A stretch of DNA of 64,000 bases from Inonotus obliquus (taxonomy: Eukaryota; Basidiomycota; Agaricomycetes; Hymenochaetales; Hymenochaetaceae): assembly GCA_032164295.1 (NCBI GenBank), contig JAJHTX010000005.1, positions 62,001 to 126,000 of the forward strand, given 5' to 3'. Positions 1-9,500 of this stretch are shown here, one piece after another (position 1 is the first letter of the stretch; the number at the start of each line of letters is the position of its first letter). The translations under genes and the position numbers were made by a program. The notes beneath the pieces are model-generated. The model made no database searches. It was not told the origin of the DNA and saw only the letters and a program-made list of their open reading frames with translations.

Positions 1-1808
1 GGCTGGTCAACGATTCTAAGACGCGCGAATACATGGCGGTGACAGAGGAAGAACGGCAGCAAATTCTTTGGCTTCTCTCCCCTTGGGTTCGTTTCTTTTG
101 TCCCGTTTGCTTCTCTACAATTTCCGACTAATCCTATGATATGCACAGCTGATCGGAAGTTGCATCGACTTTCTCCTCCAAGGCATTCTCTTCTCGCAGG
201 TGAGAAGAAACTGGATACCACATGGTACAAATCAAAATCTAAAAATTTGGCAGTTTGCGTATTATTACTCTGCCTATAAGGATGATAAGTCGCGACTGCG
301 ACTCATCGTCACGGTCCTTCTTATCGCAACAACGCTGAAGTCAATACTGACATTGTGGGTTCCTAATGACTCTCAAGATAGACTGATCAGTCTAGTTAAC
401 CATTCTTTCGCAGTGTGAGTTTATGGAAACAGTATATCGTACATTTCGCGGACGTCTCGGGCGCGGTCCTTTCAGCTTATATTTATTGGCCGATGTCAGG
501 GAGTGGGCTGATGGTATGTCAGGATATGTTCTTAGCACACATTCCCTCATCACCCGTCCTCGAAACATACAGGTGGCAAGCATTGGAATCTATGTGCAGG
601 CGTACTTCCTCACTCGACTGTACTATATTACACATCGCTGGCTTTTCGTTATACCTATCGCTGTCGTTCTCCTCTTCGCTTACCTTGGAATGATCTTAGC
701 GGTATGTACCTTGTGCCTTTTCTGCCCTGTTCCGGCGCTCGATCGTTTCTGACACGATATGATGCAGACGTACTACATAGTGCAAGCAGACACTCCAAAT
801 ATCGGGCTTTGGTGTACGTCCGCTACTCTCCTTTGCCAACGTTGAGCGTGCTTGCTCATTTTCTCCGTTCCACATGACATCGTGATCGTGATCGACGAAA
901 ATTCCAGACGCATGTCACCTCAGCGCGGTATTTGGTACGTACTTGCCTCGGCGATCATTTCCCGCTTGGCGCTGAGATCCCCGTCGTAGCTGGAGATTTC
1001 CTCCTCTGTGCAGCGACAGCGTACGCACTCCTTACATCGACAGGTCGACATGCACTGAAGCAGTGCGTGATATTGTCGTTTTAAGTGAATTGGTTGTTGA
1101 TGAATGATTCACAGAACAACGGACCTCATACATCGCCTCGTGCAACTCACCTGGCAGACTATCACTCCCGCAGCGTTATGGTAAGATTCAGATACCATGC
1201 AAAGTGCGACTGATGCCAACCACCTAATTTTTTAGTGCTTTACTTAACCTCATATTTTCTCAAGCGTATAACGGGGAGGAAAAGCTTGTGTCCGTTGCGT
1301 TCAACATGGCGCTCCCGGTATGTATCTCTTCTTAACCTTCTCTCGGGGTTTAGAACAGCTACTGACAACTCTGTCTCCTAGAAATTGTATGCTATGTCGA
1401 TGATGTGGACACTCAACGCGCGTCGGTCTATCCGCTACGGAACTTCGAGCGGCAACATTACCAGCACCGGTGAGCTCTCTGCGAGGACAAGACGGGTGCG
1501 TATTTCAGTTTCCCTGATCACGTCCTCCGTACCGCTCTCTAATGCAATGCAAACAGCGCGATGATGTTGAACTCGGTCGTTTCGGTACCGTTGGTACGAT
1601 TCATATACGGACGGATGTCGAAACGTTACAATACATCGAGGTACGCTTGGCCATGCTGTTCCGAACCTTCATCCGGACTGATCTAACCTACACCTTTCAG
1701 AACGAGACAAGTGACCCTGCTTTTGTTACTTCCAAGGGACGCACAAGCCCTGTCCCATCTCGACGAAGCGAGGAGGCAAACTCAAGTTTCAAAGGAGGCG
1801 TTGTTTGA
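1..1808 (+). CDS. DUF6534 multi-pass membrane protein, 5' end outside window
   Basis: Many short exons joined by GT-AG introns give a 7-TM protein of the basidiomycete DUF6534 family, whose function is unknown. Recognisable pieces in order are an exon ending FLLQGILFSQ (about 149-199), the first transmembrane exon with AYYYSAYKDDKSRLRLI (from about 253), SGAVLSAYIYWP (about 413-513), a helix with LTRLYYITHRWLFVIP (about 573-700), and the conserved C-terminal block FNMALPKLYAMSMMWTLNAR (about 1300-1430), which is the family signature. The last exons carry a hydrophilic tail ending GGVV before TGA. The intron 1641-1700 is 60 nt and in frame. The first exon probably lies upstream, since the earliest recognised exon begins behind an acceptor at about 148. 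It converges on the CFEM gene. Exact exon limits are inferred; family assignment is confident. Confidence 0.8.
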
Positions 1809-2300
1809 CTCTGATCACAGATTGCTTAGAGTTTAGACGTCGTGTCAAATTATTCACCTAACATATTCCTCTTGTCCCACCTCCTACCTACTCCTCCACA
1901 CCCTCACCTGTCCTGCGCATTACCTTGCTATCATATCCTCTTCCTTCGCTGGAAAACAAAAGATGTTCTGGGTCTCTGCGTGGTCTCTTTCTTTGTCTTA
2001 TTGGTGAATTTGCGCTTGTATGCCCTTCTTTGGCTGCTTTCGATTATCTTGCGATTTTTTCGCGGATTATGTTTGTGCCATTATTTGTATACGTGACCCT
2101 GGAAGTATAGAACGGAAATGTAGAGATTTCTTGCAGTGCACATGTTCCTTGGCGCGAGAATGAGATACGAAAGCATTTTTTCAATAGAGTCGTATTTTAC
2201 TGAGTTGGTAGAATAAGTTTTTTGAGCACACTACCCAAGACAATCTGCATGCAAGCATTAAGATCCCAAAGTGTCCTGTATATCAACATATCCCGACCTT
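1809..2300. other. convergent intergenic region
   Basis: Pyrimidine-rich, T-rich sequence between two convergent genes, holding both 3' untranslated regions. Short open frames (for example 1842-2096) have no domain-like features. No gene seen. Confidence 0.6.
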
Positions 2301-2956
2301 CTAAACGACGGCTCCGCCAACAGCAATCCCGAGAATGCCGACAACCACGCTCAGTACAGCGGCAGGAGCGAATGCATATTTATAGCCAGAGTTGGCGTCA
2401 TCCGCGGTGCTTGTGCCCGTGATATCTGATATTTCTGACCCGACGCTTGAAGTAAATGAGTCAATTTCCGAGGTTATACTGTCGTGGATCGATGACGCTG
2501 CTGAGCTGAGGGAGGTGAATACGCTGGTTGCACCTTCGACTAGGTCACAATGGAACGTCAGAAGGAACGCAAGGCGAGGAATGCGGTGCGGTGACTTACT
2601 GGCGGCACATTGTGCATCCTGCAGCGCTAAGGCAGCTTGGAGTTCATCTGCCGAGCAATTGTCCTGAAGACACGGCGTCGCCGAATTTTGGAAATCCGCA
2701 GATGTGCACACGCATTGCAAGTCCGCGCTAGCAAAAGCGAATCGTCAAAACCATTCGTAATTGCCCAGTTCTATAACGTTACTTACAAGCTAGAACAACC
2801 CGCGCTGTCCGCAGCTGAACTTACACAATCAAGAATGCATGGCGTGATTCCTCCCGTACCAGATGGACTGTCTGTTGAGGTCGTCTCTGTCTGTGCGTTC
2901 ACAAGAAGGGCAGGAGCGAGTGTAGCGAAGACGGCAAAGGCGAATGTGAAATGCAT
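2301..2956 (-). CDS. CFEM-domain secreted/GPI-anchored protein
   Basis: Three exons (2787-2956, 2600-2727, 2301-2539; introns of 59 and 60 nt) encode 178 residues. The N-terminus MHFTFAFAVFATLAPALLVNA is a signal peptide. Residues of about 37-92 form a CFEM domain with the expected eight cysteines in the order PCxxxC, GC, QCVC, PCxxxxC and a final QC. A Ser/Thr-rich spacer follows, and the C-terminus ends in a hydrophobic stretch (AAVLSVVVGILGIAVGGAVV), as in GPI-anchored proteins. CFEM proteins are fungal surface proteins; some bind haem or act at host or substrate interfaces, but the haem-ligating Asp cannot be asserted here, so that role is only a family possibility. The start is the first ATG before a good signal peptide, and frame is preserved across both introns. 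Confidence 0.88.
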
Positions 2957-3623
2957 GGCGGAGTTGAGGGAGCAAGAGAGACTAGATGGTATTTGAATAG
3001 AGCACGCCTAGCTACCGATCAGTAGTACTTTCGGAAGTTGCCATACCTGACCTTCACTAATGCTCTGCACCTTCCTCTTCCTTTGTATTCCAATCGTCGT
3101 TCTCTTCTCTTTGCTCGTAGTTGTGCATCTGAAGTCAACGCTCAATGAAAAAAGTCACAAAGAATTGTTCCCAAAAAGATACCTGCTGCGTACGGGTCTT
3201 AGTAGGCAGTACTAGTGCGTCATATTTCCGCACCACATGACTTATCTCGTCGGTGGGCCACCTCGCCTCAACCCCGTATAATTATAATAATACAGTCAAC
3301 GAATGCCGACTCAGCTTATAATCCAGCGCCTGGCTTTCTCACTCTTCGTGTAAGAATGATTTCCTAAATACGAACGAACAGCGAAGATACAGGTACATCA
3401 GATCGTTCAGTCACAGAACACGACGGTCATCGAGTTTTAGTGTAATCGCAGCATTGCGTCAATGTATGTACGGTGCTACCATCACCAAAGTCCAATGTCT
3501 CTACTAAGCAACTTTATTTGAGCAACTCAAATATATACATCGTTGTATCAAATGTGGGTGATGAAACAACCTGTCATCCCATTACTTTCCATGCTTTAGT
3601 CGTGTGCTATGTTTTGGTTGACC
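2957..3623. other. intergenic region upstream of CFEM gene and 3' flank of coiled-coil copy 1
   Basis: No gene seen. The part from about 3519 to 3600 carries a conserved 3'-flank block (motif GAGCAACTCAAA followed by TACATCGTTGTATCAAAT) that recurs behind the two other coiled-coil genes near 6411 and 8330. Confidence 0.55.
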
Positions 3624-4580
3624 CTATTGTTCACTTAGAGAATTCAAGTTCGACAACCAGGAGTTGCCAGCTGTGATCGGGATACCGAGAACACGATCTA
3701 TTTCTTTCATAATGAATTCCTTTGTATCCTTCCCCTCCATCGCAACTTTGTCGATCCTGGCTTTCAGCACATCTACTATCCGTTTACAACGGTCATCCAT
3801 TACTTCATTGACGTCCTTTTGCACTTTCGCAAGTTCTGTTTTCACAGCCTCGTACTCTGTATAATTCTCCTCATAGAACTTGTTTTGCTGTTTGATAGCG
3901 TTCTCCAGGTGAGATAGGAACTCATTCTCGTCCTCCTTCAACTGGGCTTCGCGTATCTGACTGAGATCAAGGGTTTCATCAGATGGGACCTTCTTGGGCA
4001 GGGAAGTGGACACGGCGGGTACAAGGGTGGAGGTTCCATCCACTACTTCTAGGCGGTAGGAGTTGTCCGTTACCGAGTGTTGGTGAGATTCAATTTGTTG
4101 TTTAAGGCCGCGAGATGTAAAATGGTACAGAGGGACGTGGTGAAGTTTCCGCAGTCTGGCCTGGATGGATGGATGAAGAACGTGTAGAGCTTTGCGGTCC
4201 TGCAAGAGATCGGGACCGAATTGAAATCCACAATCGGCTGGTGGGATAGTGCGAGGTACAAGTACCTGGGCAAGCGGCACTGGAGCAAGGGGAAGCGCAG
4301 GAAATGGACGAGGGACAGCGGAAACTACGGCGGGAGCCAGGAGGTGTTCACGAGCAGGAACAGGCGCAGCTGGACCAGGATGGGCACTGACCGTAGCAGG
4401 GGGAACGGCGTCAGCACCAGCACCACCACCACCAGCACCAACACCAACATCAACATCAGCACTAACAGCAGCCGGGGCCGGGGCGGGGATGGGAACGTCG
4501 TTTGGGACTTTAGTGACAACCCTCCCCTCAAAAAGACAAACATCATAATTTTCGTTGTCACTCGCTAATGAGAAGTACAT
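3624..4580 (-). CDS. coiled-coil paralogue, copy 1 (Ala/Pro/Val-rich N-terminus)
   Basis: Uninterrupted 318-residue frame from ATG at 4580. Residues of about 25-110 are a low-complexity Ala/Pro/Val/Gly stretch with alternating DVDVGVGAGGGG-like runs. The rest is helical. Residues of about 215-300 (FLSHLENAIKQQNKF onward, then DDRCKRIVDVLKARIDKV) align by eye with the C-terminal half of the genes at 6549 and 8406, where the matching stretches read SLSHLDNAIIRRNKF and DGRCKRIDELKARIDKV. No catalytic motif, signal peptide or membrane segment is visible, so a cytoplasmic or scaffold-like coiled-coil protein is inferred. The N-terminal half does not match the paralogues, suggesting replacement of the 5' part. 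Function unknown. The 3' flank is shared with the other copies. Confidence 0.6.
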   Translation of the reverse strand: MYFSLASDNENYDVCLFEGRVVTKVPNDVPIPAPAPAAVSADVDVGVGAGGGGAGADAVPPATVSAHPGPAAPVPAREHLLAPAVVSAVPRPFPALPLAPVPLAQVLVPRTIPPADCGFQFGPDLLQDRKALHVLHPSIQARLRKLHHVPLYHFTSRGLKQQIESHQHSVTDNSYRLEVVDGTSTLVPAVSTSLPKKVPSDETLDLSQIREAQLKEDENEFLSHLENAIKQQNKFYEENYTEYEAVKTELAKVQKDVNEVMDDRCKRIVDVLKARIDKVAMEGKDTKEFIMKEIDRVLGIPITAGNSWLSNLNSLSEQ

Positions 4581-4933
4581 TGGAGCGTCAGACCCACTAG
4601 GTAAGTTCTATCACTCATCTCCTAAAAGAAATTGGGTATCTCGCTTCGTCGCGTCGCGTCATTGACTCCTAAACTATGGGTGTCGAGACTTCGCTAACTT
4701 AATGAACCTCACAGTCAGTGAGCGCGACGATGGGAGCCGGAGCCGCTGCTGAGCGGCTGGCACCCAACTCCTCCCATCCTCTCTTTTCTTTACAAAATCA
4801 ATAAACCATTCCTTCAATTAGAATTAGTCATTGTGCTTTTACTAATTAGATCGTTTTATTACGCAAATATTGTTCAGATAACTCAAATGCGAATCCGAAA
4901 TGAGAACACAGTATGGTATTAGTGTAGGACTTT
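4581..4933. other. intergenic region
   Basis: AT-rich sequence between coiled-coil copy 1 and the hAT relic. No gene, and no copy of the promoter block shared by copies 2 and 3 was recognised here. Confidence 0.5.
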
Positions 4934-5712
4934 CAAGATGCACTTCGACACTATCTTAAGGAACTATCTTCCGACTTACCTTCCTTTCTTCAAAAGGTCT
5001 TACTGCTGCACACCGCAAACTCTCAGACTACTTCACTCGTTTCAAAACCTTGCCATTCTTTATGTGGGCTGCCCGTGAGTCTAACTGACCCTTCTGCTCG
5101 CTCCAATTGATACTTATCTTAATAATTAGTTCTATATCCACGTATTTCATATACAAAGCTTCGGGATGATGTAGAAGGAGACCCCGCCCCTTGCTTCGAC
5201 TTATTGAAGACTCAAGGTCGTCACTTGAACATCGTTTTGCAGCTCGGTATCCTTCAAGTACTTCAGCAAAGGACCAGAGCCATCGAAACATTGTAATCGC
5301 TAAGGGTGCAACTATGGATCCTGTCCAAAACAATGATGCTCTATCCCCGTCTAAGAGCATGATATTTGCTTTCATGGCAGGTTATGGCAGTGAGGAGGAT
5401 ACTAGTCCATTAGACGCTCTCGACATTTACTTCCGTATGAAACGTGAAAAGTCTTGGGATGTTGGAGAACCAATTCCATGGCGGTCCGCATGCCTTTCCT
5501 CACTTGTGAAAGTTTGCGTGTGAGTGCCATTCCAGGTGAGTCGAAGACTTTCTTCTTGACATTATATTATGTAGAATATGTAATTGATGATCTTTGCAGG
5601 CTCCTCAGTCGCCGTCGAACGTGTATTCTCAGGAGGCAGAGATACTATTGCACTCCGTCGTGCCCGTCTGGGGTCAGAGACCATCACAACCCTTATGCTG
5701 GTGGTGAAATAA
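4934..5712 (+). pseudogene. decayed hAT-family transposase, C-terminal part
   Basis: Fragments of a basidiomycete hAT transposase lie in order on the plus strand. They are FQDALRHYLKELSSDLPSFL, then after a one-base shift LTAAHRKLSDYFTRF and FFMWAA, then LYPRISYTKLRDDVEGDP, then after another shift LLRLIEDSRSSLEHRF, and finally the C-terminal dimerisation domain SSVAVERVFSGGRDTIALRR ending LMLVVK and a stop near 5712. Apparent introns lie at about 5070-5130 and 5536-5600. The two frameshifts and the absence of the N-terminal BED finger and catalytic region show a dead remnant. It sits between coiled-coil copies 1 and 2. No terminal inverted repeats were recognised. Confidence 0.8.
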
Positions 5713-6548
5713 TGGCTCCGTTCGAAAGACAGATCACACACTTTCTTCTTGGCGTCGTATATACGGCGTATTGCCGTATACTCCCGGTGCGTTTCCGTAG
5801 CTCACCCCAAAATAAAAAATACGGATCGTAACCCGTACTGTGTCTTATATTTACGTGCGTACCTGTATACGTACGCTGCGGAACCCTAGATCTACAAAGA
5901 TGATAGAGTGAATCAGTACTATTCACGCATATGGCTTACTAGTAGAAATACTTTCCCATGAAAAGTCTGACGAGTGTATTATCGATCGTTCAACATCCAA
6001 AAAGTGACGGAAACTAAAAACAAAGGCGTGCCATCGATCGGCAAGTAATGCTTACAAGAAAACACGCATCTCTACTTGACATTCCCAACAGTCGACACCT
6101 TGGTACACCGTCTCAAAGAGATCATAAAAAGAGTGCTGTGGAGGATGCCGTCGAAGGCAGGAACGTTTAGGCCCTTTATGAGTTCAAACTGTTCGATAGG
6201 ACGAGACGCGATTGGCGGGCAAAGGGCGGCAGAAGGCGGAGCCTCGCTCTTGCTGTTGAAGGGCGAACATGGAACACGAAGGAATATGCTAGGTGACGAC
6301 TGTTTTGTCAAGGAAGTCACGAACATGTTACTGAGAACTCTGCTTGATAACGTCACCAAGTTCACATGCAGTTTCGACAATGTCTGTATGAAGGAACTTC
6401 TTGGGCATTCGAGCAACTCAAACACATACATCGTCGTATCAAATTTTATCTATAGTAGATATAGGTGATGAAATCCCATTACTGCCATGCTTTTCACGCC
6501 CACTACTAAGTGTCGTTGACCCTCTGGCAATTACTAATCTATGTTCCA
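5713..6548. repeat. diverged copy of coiled-coil array flank
   Basis: Non-coding by eye, but made of segments repeated elsewhere in the array. The stretch near 5910-6050 resembles 10440-10600 (shared words include AATCAGTACT and ATCGGCAAGT). The stretch 6150-6520 resembles 8080-8440 (shared GAGACGCGATTGGCGGGCAA-like words, then the GAGCAACTCAAA block). Together they mark the borders of a roughly 1.9-kb tandem duplication unit. Confidence 0.65.
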
Positions 6549-7223
6549 CTATGGTGCTTCGACGATTGGTCTGGAAGCATCAACTTCGCTTGGGATACTA
6601 GTGAGAACGCTATCTATCTCTTTCATAAGGGATTCCTTTACAGCTCTACCAAACTTCGCAAGACTGCTGTACGTATCATTCGCATCTCGCAGACTGTCAT
6701 TCCTCTTTTTCGCAGCCTTATAATCTGCCTTCCTTCTGGCACGGAACTCGTTTCGCTGTTTGATAGCGTTATCCATGAACTTATCCACATTGTCGAGACC
6801 CCTGAACTTGACTGCCTCATGCACGCGGCCGAATAACTCGCCCAACTTTACTCTGTCGTCCTCCCCGATTGCAATGGTATCTGAAATCTTTCTTGCTTCT
6901 TCCTTACAAAATTTCTCCCAGTTATTCTGAATAGAGCCATACCGAGAAGCCGAAGAGCTCTTCTGCTTGCCAGATTTTCTTGCATTCTTTTCAGCTTTCA
7001 ACCTTGCATTATCGAGTGCGCTCTTGGTTTGTTCGTACATCGTTGCAAACCAGTTCAATCCATCCTGCCTTCCATTATCGAGTGCGCTCTTGGTTTCTTT
7101 GTACATCTTCGCGCACAAGTTCAATTCATTTAGGACGAAAGACGTGCTTTGTATATCGTCCAGCGCAGCTTGTGTTTCCGCATTAAGCTTTGGCTCGGGG
7201 TTTTTACTCGAAGAGTTCCCCAT
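6549..7223 (-). CDS. coiled-coil paralogue, copy 2, with N-myristoylation-like start
   Basis: An intronless frame of 224 residues starts at ATG 7223 (MGNSSSKNPEPK). The start MGNSSS fits the N-myristoylation consensus, with Gly2 and Ser6, so membrane tethering is possible but inferred. Residues of about 35-75 contain a tandem 22-residue repeat, MYKETKSALDN followed by MYEQTKSALDN; the DNA repeats with a 66-nt period (7007 and 7073). The rest is charged and helical. The motif KLGELF near residue 125, followed by FMDNAIKQRNEF, matches copy 3 (ELGELF, SLSHLDNAIIRRNKF). A TATA-like ATTTATAC (rc of 7310-7317) lies about 90 nt upstream and is conserved in copy 3. No known domain; function unknown. 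Confidence 0.62.
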   Translation of the reverse strand: MGNSSSKNPEPKLNAETQAALDDIQSTSFVLNELNLCAKMYKETKSALDNGRQDGLNWFATMYEQTKSALDNARLKAEKNARKSGKQKSSSASRYGSIQNNWEKFCKEEARKISDTIAIGEDDRVKLGELFGRVHEAVKFRGLDNVDKFMDNAIKQRNEFRARRKADYKAAKKRNDSLRDANDTYSSLAKFGRAVKESLMKEIDSVLTSIPSEVDASRPIVEAP

Positions 7224-7560
7224 TCTTCCCTCGTTCAAGGAAACTGCTGGCCTTGAAGTTCGCGAATGCTAATGTTGATATGAGCAAATGACCGACAAAT
7301 TTACAGCCCGTATAAATTCTCGGACAAGTACTATATTGCGATTTTCTGAGAGCAATCTGTCACGTGCTACATGCAAAGCAGAGGTATTCGCAGCGATGAA
7401 ACGGCATGTTTCGGATGTCATTCAGAGACAAATCGGGAAGGAACCTGAGCAAAGCTATACGAAAGATGCAAAGAAAAATGCTGGTAGTGCCAATGGTATG
7501 CTCACATCAAGTACATAGCAAACATTCCCACCCATGAGCGTCCCCGCTAAGTGGCCCGTG
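7224..7560 (-). promoter_or_regulatory. conserved promoter block of coiled-coil copy 2
   Basis: The 5' flank of copy 2 is closely repeated upstream of copy 3 at 9165-9500. Shared words include GGCCTTGAAGTTCGCGAATG, TGAGCAAATGAC and ACAGCCCGTATAAAT, whose reverse complement contains a TATA-like element. Conservation extends about 300 bp, so the two genes were duplicated with their control region. A short plus-strand open frame here (7288-7518) is considered a shadow of this conservation. Confidence 0.6.
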
Positions 7561-8405
7561 GAAGAACGGGAACGTAAAGAATCGAACGTATTGCTTCGAC
7601 AGTACTCATATGTCCTGGACGAAACGAACGATTCTCTGATGCGTATAAGATGGAAAAAGTCGTCTTGTCCACCCACAGGTCTCCCATCTCGTCTCCGCAA
7701 CTCCTACTACATTCGTCGTATCAGCCCCGTATATATTTCAATCGATGCAAGTTCGATGTATTCCGGATAGCCTCAGACTCTGAAGTGGGAAGCTATGAAG
7801 ACGGTTGAAGGGTAGACAGCAGCCAGATTCCTAACCCGATGAACGATCGGTGACACCTGAACACACCCCAATGCCCTCCGTGACTACGTTCGACTCTTCG
7901 CATATGCACGGTGAGTAGACCACGAGATCCGAGGCACTGATGCTTATTGAAGCGCCAGTCGAGATATCATCTCCCATTGACAGCAAGCACAGATATCGCA
8001 CAAGAGTCCATCCAAGCACACTGCAAAGTTGTTCGTGCAATGCGACAGTAATAATAGCTTTTCCCATGGAACGCATCAGCGTCTCGGCCATGGATGAGTT
8101 CAAATAGTTCGATAAGACGAGACACGATTGGCGGACAAAGGACGACATCGCTGTTGAAGGAGAACAATGGAACAGTAGTTGAGCATTAAGATCCGACAAG
8201 TGACGACTGTTACGTCACGCAGTCACCTGCATGTCACTAAAAATCTCTACATAGGGAAGGTCACCAAGTTTAGAATGGCAGTTTCGACAATTAATGTCTG
8301 TATTATCATGCAATTCTCCGAGCCTTTGAGCAACTAAAACATATACATCGTCGTATCAAATTCTGCCTACGGTAGATGTAGGCAATGAAATAACCTGCCA
8401 TCCCA
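7561..8405. repeat. inter-gene spacer of the tandem duplication
   Basis: No gene seen. The part 7860-8110 resembles 10240-10540 (ACTACGTTCGA, TTCGCATA, CAAGAGTCCA in the same order). The part 8080-8400 resembles 6150-6520. The part 7685-7790 is also present in reverse orientation at about 9985-10090. Confidence 0.6.
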
Positions 8406-9164
8406 TTACTCATGCTTTTCTCGCTTGCTATGCGGTGTTGTTGACTCCCCAGTGTCCCCACTTTGACGATTTGCCTCAACTATTTCCTCTTTAATGTATT
8501 TCTCTGCAGCCTCCCCCTCCCTCTTAACTTTGTCGATCCTAGCTTTCAGCTCATCTATCCGTTTACAGCGGCCATCTATTGCCCCATCAACGTCCTTTTT
8601 CACTTCCTCTAGCTCTCTTTTCACAGCGACATACTCTGCAGCATTATTGACATTGAACTTGTTTCGCCTTATGATAGCATTATCCAGATGAGATAGGGAC
8701 TTATTCATAAACTCTTTGCTCCCGAGTTTAGCTATCTTAGGCATGTGGCTGAATAACTCTCCAAGCTCGACACTGTCGATCGCCTTCATATCAGTCTTAT
8801 CTAAAACCACACGCCTTTCTTCTATGCAACTATTCTCAAATTCATCTAGAATGTTCTTCGTGCGATCCTCATGTGAAGTCTCGGAGCCCCCCTTCTGCTT
8901 GCCCCCGTGTTTCACATAATTTTCAGCTTTTTCGAGTCTTTCCTGGGTATCTTTGCACCACTTCCTGCACTTTTCCACTTCCGATAGAGTGAACTCCATG
9001 ATATTTATATCGATGCCGCGAAACGCATTCTGAAGCTCCGATAGTTTACGTTCGTACCTCTTATTAGGTGTCTCTTCCGGTCCATCCTGCATTTTCGTAG
9101 GTTTTGGTCTCGACTTTGAGTCGGGGCTTGGATTCCGTGACAGACTACTCAAAAAGTTCCCCGT
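8406..9164 (-). CDS. coiled-coil paralogue, copy 3, ancestral start codon changed to ACG
   Basis: Aligned with copy 2, the frame should begin at 9164, but the codon there is ACG in the context GAAGAACGGGGAAC where copy 2 has GAAGAATGGGGAAC. The frame stays open from this point for 252 codons. The first in-frame ATG is at 9092 (MQDGPEETPNKRYERK), which would yield about 228 residues lacking the Gly2 myristoylation signal. The body is charged and helical with ELGELF, SLSHLDNAIIRRNKF and DGRCKRIDELKARIDKV, the shared family core, and ends SKREKHE. It is either expressed from the internal ATG, initiated at a near-cognate ACG, or newly non-functional. The frame is otherwise intact, which argues against long decay. 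Promoter block conserved upstream. Confidence 0.55.
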   Translation of the reverse strand, partial: TGNFLSSLSRNPSPDSKSRPKPTKMQDGPEETPNKRYERKLSELQNAFRGIDINIMEFTLSEVEKCRKWCKDTQERLEKAENYVKHGGKQKGGSETSHEDRTKNILDEFENSCIEERRVVLDKTDMKAIDSVELGELFSHMPKIAKLGSKEFMNKSLSHLDNAIIRRNKFNVNNAAEYVAVKRELEEVKKDVDGAIDGRCKRIDELKARIDKVKREGEAAEKYIKEEIVEANRQSGDTGESTTPHSKREKHE

Positions 9165-9500
9165 TCTTCCCCGAAGCTGTTGGCCTTGAAGTTCGCGAAT
9201 GCTAATGTTGCTATGAGCAAATGACTGGTAAATTGCAGTACAGCCCGTATAAATACTCGCGCAAGTTGTTGTAGTTGTCAGTGCAATTCATTCTGGAGCA
9301 ATCTGCACCACATAAGTCTTCACAGTAATGGAATGTTAATTTCCTGATGACATTCAGGGTCAATTAGGAAAAACCTAAGCAAAGCAAGGAGCAAAATTAT
9401 ACAAAAGATGCAAAGAGAGAAAGGCTGGTAGTGTCGGTGGTATGGTCACATCAAGTAGCAAACTTCCTCGCCCACGAGCGTCGCCACTGAACGTAGTCAT
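9165..9500 (-). promoter_or_regulatory. conserved promoter block of coiled-coil copy 3
   Basis: Counterpart of the block at 7224-7560, including GGCCTTGAAGTTCGCGAATG and the TATA-like ATTTATAC (rc of 9246-9253). Homology continues to about 9480 (CACATCAAGTA, ACGAGCGTC). Confidence 0.58.
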
